42,203 bases of DNA from a virus, in the IMG/VR virus record IMGVR_UViG_3300005253_000060, positions 1 to 42,203 of that record. One strand, 5' to 3'. Positions 1 through 7,067 of the stretch are shown piece after piece. Numbering within the stretch: position 1 is the stretch's first letter; every line of letters starts with the position of its first letter. The position numbers and the translations under genes are program-made. The notes beneath the pieces were generated by a model. The model saw only the letters and a list, made by a program, of their open reading frames with translations. It did no database searches and was not told the DNA's origin.

Positions 1-121
1 CCGCCGCCGACATTGCGCGCATCATACGAATCTCCCCTTCTCATCCCTTCTGGCTTCTATTGTCTTCACCCAAATTGAATCTCGCCATAGCCCTGTCCAT
101 CTGCTCTATTGCATTCACCAA
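1..121. repeat. Terminal direct repeat, left copy (circle closure)
   Basis: These 121 bases are identical to 42083-42203, so the contig closes into a circle of 42,082 bp. The overlap runs through coding sequence: it holds the first 25 bases of the leftward zinc-motif gene (start codon at 25 here, 42107 in the other copy) and the 3' end of the 70-aa gene at 41-253. A short exact overlap within genes is more typical of an assembler closing a circular or circularly permuted genome than of a true packaged terminal repeat, but the sequence alone cannot separate these. Confidence 0.95.
31..53 (-). repeat. Repeated stop/Shine-Dalgarno junction cassette
   Basis: This 23-nt sequence is exactly repeated at 41768-41790, and its inner 14 nt recur at 41932-41945. 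Read leftward it supplies the last codons of one gene (…QKG), the TGA stop, and the purine-rich GAGAAGGGGAG ribosome-binding site of the next gene. It therefore works as a translational-coupling module at successive gene junctions of the leftward operon. Confidence 0.85.
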
Positions 122-253
122 CTGTTTCCCAGAGCGCACTATTTCAAAAACGGCTCGATCCATGCGCTGGATTGTGACTTCGAATCTCTGGGCCAGTTCT
201 TCGTCTCCAAACCACGCTAGACTGCGGCGGATCCGTTCAATCAGTTGTTTCAT
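41..253 (-). CDS. Hypothetical protein, 70 aa, helical
   Basis: A short, charged, probably all-helical protein rich in Glu, Arg and Gln, with no signal peptide, membrane segment or cysteine motif. I do not recognise a family. It is a late member of the leftward operon, lying 18 nt downstream of the 162-aa gene and ending inside the repeated stop/ribosome-binding cassette that starts the next gene across the circle junction. A 16-nt sequence (TTCTGGCTTCTATTGT on the top strand) lies both just ahead of its start codon (254-269) and over its last codons (48-63), so the gene is bracketed by a short direct repeat. Confidence 0.6.
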   Translation of the reverse strand: MKQLIERIRRSLAWFGDEELAQRFEVTIQRMDRAVFEIVRSGKQLVNAIEQMDRAMARFNLGEDNRSQKG

Positions 254-269
254 TTCTGGCTTCTATTGT
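254..269. repeat. 16-nt direct repeat, second copy
   Basis: An exact copy of 48-63. Here it is the untranslated leader immediately before the start of the 70-aa gene; at 48-63 the same bases encode the C-terminal residues DNRSQK of that gene. The pair, about 206 bp apart, brackets the gene and could have allowed its insertion or loss by recombination. Confidence 0.85.
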
Positions 270-271
270 AA

Positions 272-760
272 TCAACGTCTCTTGGGCCGCCGACACACGA
301 AGCAATAGTGCCGGGCAGGGTGATTCGGGACGAAGCGAGAGAGACATTCGGGGTTGCGGCAAAAGCGAACAAGCGAATCGATGATCGCCCCTTCCGCATC
401 TGGATCCGTCAGAAGCATTGTGCCCCGAGTCGTCGCGAGCATGACTGGATTGGCGCCGTCCAACCTTGCGAGCTCAGCGAAAAGAGCCTGGCGGAACGGC
501 TCACCGGCTCGATAAGTGCCATTGCTGTTCCAGATCGAGACGATGTACCTGGGCGAATAGGGCTCGCCGCGGGCGCGTCGTCCCAGTACTTCCGCGGCCC
601 GCTTCCAGGCTCGCGGACCGGGCCGGATCCCCCAGGATCCAAAAAGCTCGGAGAGGCCGTCCCGAATGACCGAATTCGATAACTCGAAGGGTTTATCCAC
701 TTCGGCTACCGTGTCGTGCCTAGAATTGATTGACGCGCTTTGACGCATGTTAGAGATCAC
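272..760 (-). CDS. Zinc-ribbon protein of unknown function, 162 aa
   Basis: The C-terminal 30 residues form a zinc-ribbon-like motif (CRNPEC…YCFVC) followed by a basic tail RRPKRR. The middle is basic and Trp-containing and could bind nucleic acid. The start is a GTG at 760 whose GTGA overlaps the stop of the 35-aa gene upstream, which supports it over the ATG at 748. It belongs to the leftward early operon. I do not recognise the family; a DNA- or RNA-binding accessory protein is an inference from the zinc motif and charge only. Confidence 0.65.
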   Translation of the reverse strand: MISNMRQSASINSRHDTVAEVDKPFELSNSVIRDGLSELFGSWGIRPGPRAWKRAAEVLGRRARGEPYSPRYIVSIWNSNGTYRAGEPFRQALFAELARLDGANPVMLATTRGTMLLTDPDAEGAIIDSLVRFCRNPECLSRFVPNHPARHYCFVCRRPKRR

Positions 761-864
761 TCGTGAACCGCAGATTTCCTCTCACGGAGCAGATCGAAGC
801 GGTGCCGCACCCAATCCCTGAACATCCACCAGCGCACACGGTATCTAATCGGTAGTCTCATCAT
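757..864 (-). CDS. Very small basic protein, 35 aa
   Basis: A short open frame starting ATGATG at 864, read as MMRLPIRYRVRWWMF and so on, rich in Arg and Trp. Its ATG overlaps the TGA of the 98-aa gene (ATGA) and its own TGA overlaps the GTG of the 162-aa gene (GTGA). Perfect 4-nt coupling at both ends, filling what would otherwise be a gap in a gapless operon, is the main evidence that it is real. Function unknown. Confidence 0.6.
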   Translation of the reverse strand: MMRLPIRYRVRWWMFRDWVRHRFDLLRERKSAVHE

Positions 865-1157
865 GCTTTCTCTGCGAGGGCGACGAGCTTTTGGGCCAAC
901 GGTCCATTACGCACTACCCGCCTCCATTCGGTTTTCGTAATCTCTCCAACATAAAGCCTTATGCACGCTTGTTCAATTTCCTCTAGCTTCTCCAACCCCT
1001 CCAACCGCTGTTCGAGGGCGGCTGTGGCTTCGAGCGCTGTGACAGCTTTCCGAACCACCCACGAAGGAACCTCTAGGTCAATCCCGTCTTGAGCAGGGCG
1101 CGGTAGCAAACATTGACGCAAATGCCCTAACGCCTGTTCTGCTAGTTTGTCAGTCAT
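861..1157 (-). CDS. Hypothetical protein, 98 aa
   Basis: An acidic, helical protein. The middle, roughly residues 40-65, is rich in Leu and Glu and may form a short coiled coil (ALEQRLEGLEKLEEIEQ). There is no membrane segment or recognised motif. Its start overlaps the stop of the zinc-ribbon gene by 4 nt and its stop overlaps the next start by 4 nt, so it is translationally coupled on both sides in the leftward operon. Function unknown. Confidence 0.6.
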   Translation of the reverse strand: MTDKLAEQALGHLRQCLLPRPAQDGIDLEVPSWVVRKAVTALEATAALEQRLEGLEKLEEIEQACIRLYVGEITKTEWRRVVRNGPLAQKLVALAEKA

Positions 1158-1360
1158 GCTTCCTCCTCCTGCTCATCGGAGCCATAGCTGCCAGTCGTCA
1201 GGATCTCTTCTGCCTCACTCATCAGGATCAGTTCTCCGATGGCTTCGAGAAGGCACTGCGCGCAGAGCTTCCCCGGTTTGCTCGTGCGCGGCAGCATGAC
1301 GACCCCAAACGAACCGCAGTCTCGGCACCGGATGCTGTAGTCGAATTCCACTGTGCTCAT
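1154..1360 (-). CDS. Small zinc-ribbon protein, 68 aa
   Basis: Two CxxC pairs (CRDC at about residue 12 and CAQC at about residue 33) form a four-cysteine zinc ribbon, followed by a strongly acidic tail ending DEQEEEA. Such small ribbons are common in phage early operons, where they often act as protein or nucleic-acid adaptors. A ribosome-binding AAGGG lies 8 nt before the ATG. Partner and role unknown. Confidence 0.65.
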   Translation of the reverse strand: MSTVEFDYSIRCRDCGSFGVVMLPRTSKPGKLCAQCLLEAIGELILMSEAEEILTTGSYGSDEQEEEA

Positions 1361-1381
1361 GCTAACTACCCTTATCGAAAC

Positions 1382-1693
1382 CTAAAAGTGCCTACTGATA
1401 AGCTCGATCATTGTCAAGTCGCGCTCGCTGAGGCGGTATACCTCGCCAGTGACAATATGCTCCGCGAGCAGGGTGAAGAACTCATGGCGCTCCACGTGCT
1501 TTGCTCCCCGTTCCTTGAAGTTTGCGAGGGGGCTTCCTCCGGTCACTTGCAGATCATCTTTCAATCCCCCAGCCTCAAGGTTTTGAACCTGCAAGCTATA
1601 CCACTCCGCGCGCTCATAGTGATGCCCCGCCTTGGTTCTCAAATGCACAACTAGCTCTGCCGCGTCAAAGTCGAAATGCAATCCTTCAATCAT
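1382..1693 (-). CDS. Hypothetical protein, 103 aa
   Basis: A soluble, His-rich protein of mixed strand and helix character with no signal peptide, membrane segment or recognised motif. A strong ribosome-binding site (GGAGG, 5 nt spacing) precedes the ATG at 1693, which is unusual in this operon where most starts rely on stop-start overlap. Part of the leftward early operon. Function unknown. Confidence 0.6.
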   Translation of the reverse strand: MIEGLHFDFDAAELVVHLRTKAGHHYERAEWYSLQVQNLEAGGLKDDLQVTGGSPLANFKERGAKHVERHEFFTLLAEHIVTGEVYRLSERDLTMIELISRHF

Positions 1694-1728
1694 CGTTTCC
1701 TCCTATGCTTCTGATAAATACTGTTATC

Positions 1729-1824
1729 TCAATCTATGGCCCCAGCAACGGACACCCGATGCTTATGAGGTTCCATCACAAACAGGGGGGATTGTGAGGT
1801 TCGGGTGCCCGCGGCCAAGGTCAT
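1729..1824 (-). CDS. Possible 31-aa protein
   Basis: A short open frame whose ATG (1824) overlaps the TGA of the Mini-A gene (ATGA). It fills the 127-nt space between Mini-A and the 103-aa gene. The translation (MTLAAGTRTSQSPLF…) shows no motif. Only the 4-nt coupling supports it; otherwise this stretch would be an intergenic spacer. Confidence 0.35.
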   Translation of the reverse strand: MTLAAGTRTSQSPLFVMEPHKHRVSVAGAID

Positions 1825-2648
1825 GTGAGTAGTTCCAATGCGTTGCTGATACTTTGGCGTTCTTCCTCTTTTTGGTCATAGTAGACTGTCTGGGATTCCT
1901 CCGGCCATAACTGACGTAGCCGGTTTCTCACGATCTTACGTAAGCGTTCAATAGGCAGGGCCTCAACTTCCCATGCTCTAGCCCCATAAAGAGCTTCGTA
2001 TCCGGGCGTTCGACTATCGGTCGATTTCAAATCAAGGTGCGGAAGGCCTTGGGCCTGTTCCCAGGTCAGAGCCACTCGCTCAACCTCCCAGGACACTCCG
2101 AAGTCGGTTATTAGGTTCGTCTCCAAACTCTCATCAATCACCATACCGCTCGGATCATGATCACCTATGAACAGGACCCGCCGAACGTCTGTATTTAGAT
2201 CGAGGACAATCTTACGGATATGGGACAGCCCAGAGAATCCTCGCCCAGAGACCAATGGACATACGAACTCGTCCGCTATGTCCTCTATTGTCGGAACGAT
2301 CGTGTCTTTCTCGACCCAAAGCAGGCATCCGTGATCCGCCATCGGTGTGTAGTACAAGTGGGCATCCTCTGCAAAATCTGCCAGATTCTTCTCAGTGAAA
2401 TTTCGCTGATAGACTCGCCCGACATCAACTATCCAAGCCCACGGAATGACATTTCTGCGGCGACCCTGCTCCAACGCGGTCTGTATGGCTTTATATGATC
2501 TTCGCTTGGTGCCCTTCTGATCTGGCGGAAGCCAACCCTCGGAGATCGCTACGTAATAGACTTGGCGGACGGTCTGTGGGTGGAATGCGGACAAGACCGC
2601 AGCCGCCCAATCTATTCGCTCGCTAAGTGATTTGCTACCAGTTGTCAT
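1821..2648 (-). CDS. Spo11 / topoisomerase VI subunit A-like protein (Mini-A)
   Basis: A 275-aa protein with both halves of a type IIB topoisomerase A subunit. Residues 26-32 read TVRQVYY, matching the active-site Tyr motif of Spo11 (TVRxxFY); Tyr32 is the expected residue forming the covalent DNA link. The Toprim metal site is complete: Glu113 in WVEKDT and Asp163/Asp165 in GDHDPSG, plus the intervening SGRGFSG loop at 134-140. Proteins of this size without a B subunit (Mini-A) are known in mobile elements; no GHKL ATPase B subunit is seen in this genome. The inferred activity is DNA cleavage with 5' covalent attachment. It is coupled by ATGA to the DUF1064 nuclease gene and lies downstream of sbcD/sbcC. 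A DNA-binding Toprim protein lacking cleavage activity is the alternative. Confidence 0.8.
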   Translation of the reverse strand: MTTGSKSLSERIDWAAAVLSAFHPQTVRQVYYVAISEGWLPPDQKGTKRRSYKAIQTALEQGRRRNVIPWAWIVDVGRVYQRNFTEKNLADFAEDAHLYYTPMADHGCLLWVEKDTIVPTIEDIADEFVCPLVSGRGFSGLSHIRKIVLDLNTDVRRVLFIGDHDPSGMVIDESLETNLITDFGVSWEVERVALTWEQAQGLPHLDLKSTDSRTPGYEALYGARAWEVEALPIERLRKIVRNRLRQLWPEESQTVYYDQKEEERQSISNALELLT

Positions 2649-2956
2649 ATCTCCTCAACCTCGATGTCATGAATTGCGAGCATCAACCTCTTCTTGAGTT
2701 TGTAGATCTGGGTGCGGACTCCCTTTACGTCAACGACCATCTCTCGACCCAGCTCATTGTCGAAGTATTTGAAGTCCGCGAAATAATTGCAGATGTGCGT
2801 GCCGTCGATCTCCAGCTTGAACTTGGGTTGCGTTTCCAGATCCCGAATGATGCCGGCCTGCTGCATGGCCTTGAGGACCTTGTAATGCCTTGCCTCTTTT
2901 TTTGAATGGAAAAAGATACCGTCCACACGCTGAGGAATATTGCTAAACTTGCTCAT
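2645..2956 (-). CDS. DUF1064 family phage nuclease, 103 aa
   Basis: Matches the DUF1064 pattern from end to end: an N-terminal VDGIFFHSKKEARHYKVLK segment, then LETQPKFKLEI, YFADFKYF, and VVDVKGVRT. DUF1064 proteins are small PD-(D/E)XK-type phage nucleases; the Asp of ADFKY and the DVK of VVDVKG are the expected metal and catalytic residues. The gene overlaps the ASCH gene by 4 nt upstream and Mini-A by 4 nt downstream, so it is made together with the recombination proteins. It could process branched or broken DNA made by them (inference). Confidence 0.82.
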   Translation of the reverse strand: MSKFSNIPQRVDGIFFHSKKEARHYKVLKAMQQAGIIRDLETQPKFKLEIDGTHICNYFADFKYFDNELGREMVVDVKGVRTQIYKLKKRLMLAIHDIEVEEI

Positions 2957-3384
2957 CTTGCGAGCTCAAACTCCAATACCCACACTTCGGGATTGTCGTC
3001 CCACCGCTGGCCATTGAGTGTATGGATGCCATCCCAAAGCATCTCGAATTGCTGCCTTAGATCTGAAACCGCGGCGTGTTCTCGATGATAGGTGACCAAC
3101 CCTTCAGATGTGCAATCCTCCGCCGAGATTTCTTGGAGCTGTTCTTTGCGAATGGCAATCAAGCGAATCCGTCCGAGAGATGATTTGCCGCGACCAGACT
3201 GAACGGCATAGTCCTTTCCGACTTCCCAACGCAATCGGTTCCGCGCATCCGTGACTAATGCGGTCGGATAAAACGACCCGGCAGCTCCTGGCTGCGCAAA
3301 TGCTATATCGCCAGGCTTGACTAGTCTTCGGGTTTGAGTTTTCGTACTATCAAGAACGTATCGGTGAGTCTCTTTGAAGATCAT
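2953..3384 (-). CDS. ASCH-domain protein, 143 aa
   Basis: The pattern is typical of phage ASCH proteins: MIFKETHRYVLDSTKTQTRR at the start, YAVQSGRGKSSLGRIRL in the middle (about residues 59-75), EEISAEDC-like ISAEDCTSEGL, and a final NPEVWVLEFEL. ASCH is a small beta-barrel fold thought to bind RNA or modified nucleobases. GGAGG stands 5 nt before the ATG. It sits 14 nt after sbcC and overlaps the nuclease gene. A modified-base reader or hydrolase role is possible but cannot be shown from sequence. Confidence 0.8.
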   Translation of the reverse strand: MIFKETHRYVLDSTKTQTRRLVKPGDIAFAQPGAAGSFYPTALVTDARNRLRWEVGKDYAVQSGRGKSSLGRIRLIAIRKEQLQEISAEDCTSEGLVTYHREHAAVSDLRQQFEMLWDGIHTLNGQRWDDNPEVWVLEFELAR

Positions 3385-3398
3385 TCAAGCCTCCATCG

Positions 3399-5489
3399 TT
3401 ACGCGATCCTGAACTGCGATCCATCTGGGTGCTTCTCGATCTCGATCCGGTCCGGGAAGGCGTCCTTGAGCTCCTCGATGTGGGTGATGACCAGGATCCG
3501 CTCGAAGTCGTCCTGAATGCTGTGGATGGCGGCGACTAGATGATCGCGACCCTGCGCGTCCTGGCTGCCGAATCCTTCGTCGATGAACAGGCTCCGGAGC
3601 TGGGCGCCTGCGCGCCTGGCCAGCAATCTCGAGAGCGCGATGCGCAATGCGAAATCGATGCGGAAGCTTTCACCGCCACTGTAGAGCTCGTAGGGACGGC
3701 TGCCGAGCTCGTCGGAGATCACGATGTCAAGCGCTTCGCGCGTCTCGCCAGTCTTGATTTCGCGCTGGGTTTCAATGCGCACGTGCATTCGGCCGTCGGT
3801 CATGCGGCTGAGCAGCTCATTGGCAGATCGCTCGAGCTCTGGAACCGCGGTCTCAATGATCATGGCCGGCACGCCTGTCTTGCTAAATGCCTTCCGGAGC
3901 TCGTCGTAAATCCCTAGATCGTCGGCCGTCTCGTCTCGGGAGTCCCGCAGATCCTTCTGGCTTCCCTCCAATTGCTCAAGCGCTTCCAGCTTCTGCTTGG
4001 TGCTGCCGACCCGCTGATCCGCGGTGCGGCGTTCCTTTCGCAACCGCTCGAGATCTCCCTCACTCAGCGATCTCTTTCCGAGCAGTTCTCTAGCCTCGCT
4101 AATCTTCTCGTTCAGCTCATCCGTTTCCTCCGACGCTACCGTCTGCTCAACTTTCCACTGTTGCATTTGGACTATCAGTGAGTCCATGCGTTCCCGCGCC
4201 TCGCCCGCGCGCTCGAGCGTGACCTGCAACTCGCCGACCTGCTTCTCGAGCTTCGAGCGGCCCTTGAGATCCCGGTCAAGTTTCTTCTTTTGGCTGTCGA
4301 GCTCGGCCAGCTGCTGATCGAATTCATCAATCCGGATCTGATTGGCCCGGCGATCGTCGCGCAAGCCTTGTAACTCATGTTCGATCTCTGCCGCGACCTC
4401 GGCCCGGTGCTCCTCGGTCAATGGTTCACCGCAGGTCGGACAGACCGGCTCAGTCGCTGATTGGAGTGTGGCCATCCGTTCCTTCAAGGGCGCGGCGGCA
4501 GGTGCCATGGCTTTATTGGCGCCCTTCAAAGATCCGATCTCCTCAGCTATTGCAGCTCGTCGTGTGAGCAACTCTTCGCGCTCTACCTCGAGCGGCGCCA
4601 GGCGACCGAGCCGGTCCTCTACGTCTTGCATCGCTGTCCGAATAGCATCCTCATCTGCCTGTGCCTCGGCCTTATCGCGCTGCTTTTCTGCGTCCGCGAT
4701 CTGCTTTTTCAAAGCTCTGATCTTCGTCGTGAGTCTGGCCAATTGATCGCTCAAGTCCGAAAGGGTGTCGTCGGCTTTCTTCAGGCTCGCCCATTCCTTC
4801 TCAGCGGCCTGCAGTTCTTCGTCAATTTCGCCGGCGCTAACCTCCGCGATGGCTAGTTCATCTTCAAGATCATCCCGCTTTGCGAGCTCGGTCTCGATCT
4901 CTGCGAGTTTCGAGTCAAGCCGGGAGAGCTCCGACTTCGCCATGGCGACGCGTTTCTTGGCGCGGTCCTCATAGTCCTCCCAGATCGAGAGCCCGAGAAT
5001 GTTGCCCAGGATCTGCTTACGCTGAGAGGGGGTCTTGGTCGTGAACTCATCGGCGCGGCCTTGAGCCAGCATGGCGGAGTTGATGAACGTGTCGTAGTCC
5101 AGGTGCAGCAGGTCGTCGATCTTGGATTGCGTTTCTTTGATAGTGGCGCCGGAGAGGCCTTGCCAATCTCCGGCACCGTTGGATGATTGCAGTTCGAGCA
5201 ATGACGCGCCGCGCTTGCCAGCTTTGCGCTGACGGATTACGCGGTAGTGGGCGCCGTCCTGCCGGAATACCAGTGCGACGCGCATATTGTCCTGCCCCTG
5301 GTGGATCAGCTCGTCCGCTGAATTGGATCGAGCCTTGCCCCAGAGCGACCATGTGATCGCGTCTAAGATTGAAGACTTGCCGGCGCCGTTGGGCCCAGCC
5401 AGGCAGGCCACATGGATACCATTCAGGACCAGCGGATCCGGATCCCGATAGGCCAGGAAGTTCTGAAGTTCTAACTCTTCGGGGATCAC
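3399..5489 (-). CDS. sbcC: SbcC/Rad50-type DNA repair ATPase
   Basis: A 696-aa SMC-like ATPase. Walker A is AGPNGAGKSS (residues 31-40). Two coiled-coil arms, about 180-345 and 355-560, flank a zinc hook CPTC (Cys350, Cys353). The ABC signature YSGGESFR and Walker B LFIDEGFGSQD are near the C-terminus, followed by the switch-His motif ITHIEEL. With SbcD it forms an ATP-driven nuclease acting on DNA ends, hairpins and protein-blocked ends. The arms are shorter than in bacterial SbcC (about 1,000 aa), nearer the size of T4 gp46. It starts at GTG 5489, overlapping the previous stop as GTGA. Confidence 0.95.
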   Translation of the reverse strand: MIPEELELQNFLAYRDPDPLVLNGIHVACLAGPNGAGKSSILDAITWSLWGKARSNSADELIHQGQDNMRVALVFRQDGAHYRVIRQRKAGKRGASLLELQSSNGAGDWQGLSGATIKETQSKIDDLLHLDYDTFINSAMLAQGRADEFTTKTPSQRKQILGNILGLSIWEDYEDRAKKRVAMAKSELSRLDSKLAEIETELAKRDDLEDELAIAEVSAGEIDEELQAAEKEWASLKKADDTLSDLSDQLARLTTKIRALKKQIADAEKQRDKAEAQADEDAIRTAMQDVEDRLGRLAPLEVEREELLTRRAAIAEEIGSLKGANKAMAPAAAPLKERMATLQSATEPVCPTCGEPLTEEHRAEVAAEIEHELQGLRDDRRANQIRIDEFDQQLAELDSQKKKLDRDLKGRSKLEKQVGELQVTLERAGEARERMDSLIVQMQQWKVEQTVASEETDELNEKISEARELLGKRSLSEGDLERLRKERRTADQRVGSTKQKLEALEQLEGSQKDLRDSRDETADDLGIYDELRKAFSKTGVPAMIIETAVPELERSANELLSRMTDGRMHVRIETQREIKTGETREALDIVISDELGSRPYELYSGGESFRIDFALRIALSRLLARRAGAQLRSLFIDEGFGSQDAQGRDHLVAAIHSIQDDFERILVITHIEELKDAFPDRIEIEKHPDGSQFRIA

Positions 5490-5857
5490 CGGGCGGCGAT
5501 CTCGAATTCCTGTAATTGGCCATACATGGCATTCACATATTCCTTTGGTATTTGATAATGATCAGGATCAGCTCCAACTTCAGAGGCATTTCCGCAAATG
5601 CTTGTGCCTTGCTCGACCAGTGCTTTCAGCTTGGTCAAGATATTAGAAACGCGCTCAGTTGGGCCATCGCCTAGCTCGATCGGTGGAAGTGGTAGACGTT
5701 GGATTTCTGTCTCGCATTCATCCAGCTTGGCTTCGAGAGCGGCGAAATCTCGAATAATCAAGTTCAAGTCTCCAGTACCAAGCTCGATCGATCCACCGCT
5801 CTTCTGTGCTCTGCGCTCAATCCGTCTCAAAAATATGAGTCCAGCGCTCTCGCTCAT
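5486..5857 (-). CDS. Unknown 123-aa protein encoded between sbcD and sbcC
   Basis: The protein is mostly helical with heptad-like Leu/Ile spacing around residues 25-55 and 65-90. It has no membrane segment or catalytic motif. Its start overlaps the sbcD stop (ATGA) and its stop overlaps the sbcC start (GTGA), so all three proteins should be made in similar amounts. Position between the two subunits of a complex suggests a third subunit or regulator of SbcCD (inference); no known family is recognised. Confidence 0.65.
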   Translation of the reverse strand: MSESAGLIFLRRIERRAQKSGGSIELGTGDLNLIIRDFAALEAKLDECETEIQRLPLPPIELGDGPTERVSNILTKLKALVEQGTSICGNASEVGADPDHYQIPKEYVNAMYGQLQEFEIAAR

Positions 5858-7065
5858 AGCAATAACTCCTCCGCCCGCTCGACCAGCACTTCAATCCGAT
5901 CCGGGCTCATATCCTTCGACTGAAAATAGGTCTCCAATAATTGCAGTGGGGTGAGGGTCTCAACCGCCAGATCTCCGAGGCGCGTGCGTGCTTCTTCCTC
6001 GATCTCTCGGATGATGCTCAGGCTGGATACGTTCGGAAGCGATGCTTGGATCTCCCGGTCGTTGAGCGCCGGAGACTGATCGGGGCGCATGGTGAAAATG
6101 ATCCGTACTACGGCCTCATCGAACGCCAACTCTGGCAGCATCTCAAGAAACGATTCGGTCGGATCATCGATTTCGGCCGCGGTCGTGTCGATCCGGATCG
6201 TGACAAATTCGCGGGCCTGGACCGGGACAAACGACCAGGATGTCTTACCGTGCTCAAGCTCGACCCAGCAGAAGCCCTTCTCTTCCTCCTGCTCACCGAA
6301 GTCGATCCGCTCGAGAGAGCCGCTATAGACAACGGGCGGCTGTTCGCTGAGGACCTGATGTTTATGAATGTGACCGAGGGCAACGTAATCCCAGGCTGGA
6401 TCCGCAAGCACATCGAGATTGACGGCGACGTCGCGGCCGATCATGACCGCGCGCTCCGATCCGAACACAGCCTGGTCCACAGTGAAATGGCCGGCCAGGA
6501 CGCGGGGCATATCATGTTCGTCGGCCTGGCGGGCCAGGTCCTTGACGATCGCGGTCACGGCCTCGCGCAATGCGAGCTCGAGCTCCTCGATCGACTTGCC
6601 CTGATTGTCTCTATTGGAGAGCAAGCGGTTCCGCATGGGATACGGGAGCCAGGCTAGATAGACAGGCCCACTGCTCGTCTCAACGATCTGCCCTTCGGGT
6701 CGATTGCCGAGGATTACACCTGGAACATCGAGCGCGCCAAAGATGTCGATGCTGTTGGCGCGCGATGCGATGCCCGGGGCGTCGTGATTGCCCACGAGTA
6801 GAAGGGTGGGGACTTCATCTGCCAGGCGCTTGATGCGGCGGGCGAACTCCCGCAAAAGCGTAGGGTTCGGATCACGTTTGTGGAAAGCATCTCCCGCAAA
6901 GACCACCAGGTCGGCCTTTTCGTTGAGTGCGTAGTCAACGACCTCATCAAGGCGTTCAAGGAAATCGCCGACGCGGGTCGATAGGCCGGTGGCAGGATCG
7001 GGTCGGCTATGACTTTCGACGCCCAGGTGAAGGTCGGCAAAATGCAGCATCTTTATTCCTGACAT
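5854..7065 (-). CDS. sbcD: SbcD/Mre11-type nuclease
   Basis: A calcineurin-like metallophosphoesterase with every Mre11 motif in order: ADLHLG near the start, FAGDAFHKRD at about residue 60, GNHD at about residue 95, AGHF near 195 and GHIHKHQ near 230. These supply the two-metal site for 3'-5' exonuclease and endonuclease cleavage. The C-terminal 130 residues fit the capping and SbcC-binding region. The start is uncertain: a TTG at 7071 overlaps the recT stop, the ATG at 7065 is used here, and an ATG at 7050 has the better-spaced AGGA. Partner of the sbcC product. Confidence 0.94.
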   Translation of the reverse strand: MSGIKMLHFADLHLGVESHSRPDPATGLSTRVGDFLERLDEVVDYALNEKADLVVFAGDAFHKRDPNPTLLREFARRIKRLADEVPTLLLVGNHDAPGIASRANSIDIFGALDVPGVILGNRPEGQIVETSSGPVYLAWLPYPMRNRLLSNRDNQGKSIEELELALREAVTAIVKDLARQADEHDMPRVLAGHFTVDQAVFGSERAVMIGRDVAVNLDVLADPAWDYVALGHIHKHQVLSEQPPVVYSGSLERIDFGEQEEEKGFCWVELEHGKTSWSFVPVQAREFVTIRIDTTAAEIDDPTESFLEMLPELAFDEAVVRIIFTMRPDQSPALNDREIQASLPNVSSLSIIREIEEEARTRLGDLAVETLTPLQLLETYFQSKDMSPDRIEVLVERAEELLL

Positions 7066-7067
7066 GA

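Noticed and set aside
5941-6657. A 238-aa rightward open frame opposite sbcD
   Set aside because: It is a shadow of sbcD: no ribosome site, no recognisable motif, and antisense to an unmistakable gene in a uniformly leftward operon. Similar long shadows opposite sbcC were rejected for the same reason.
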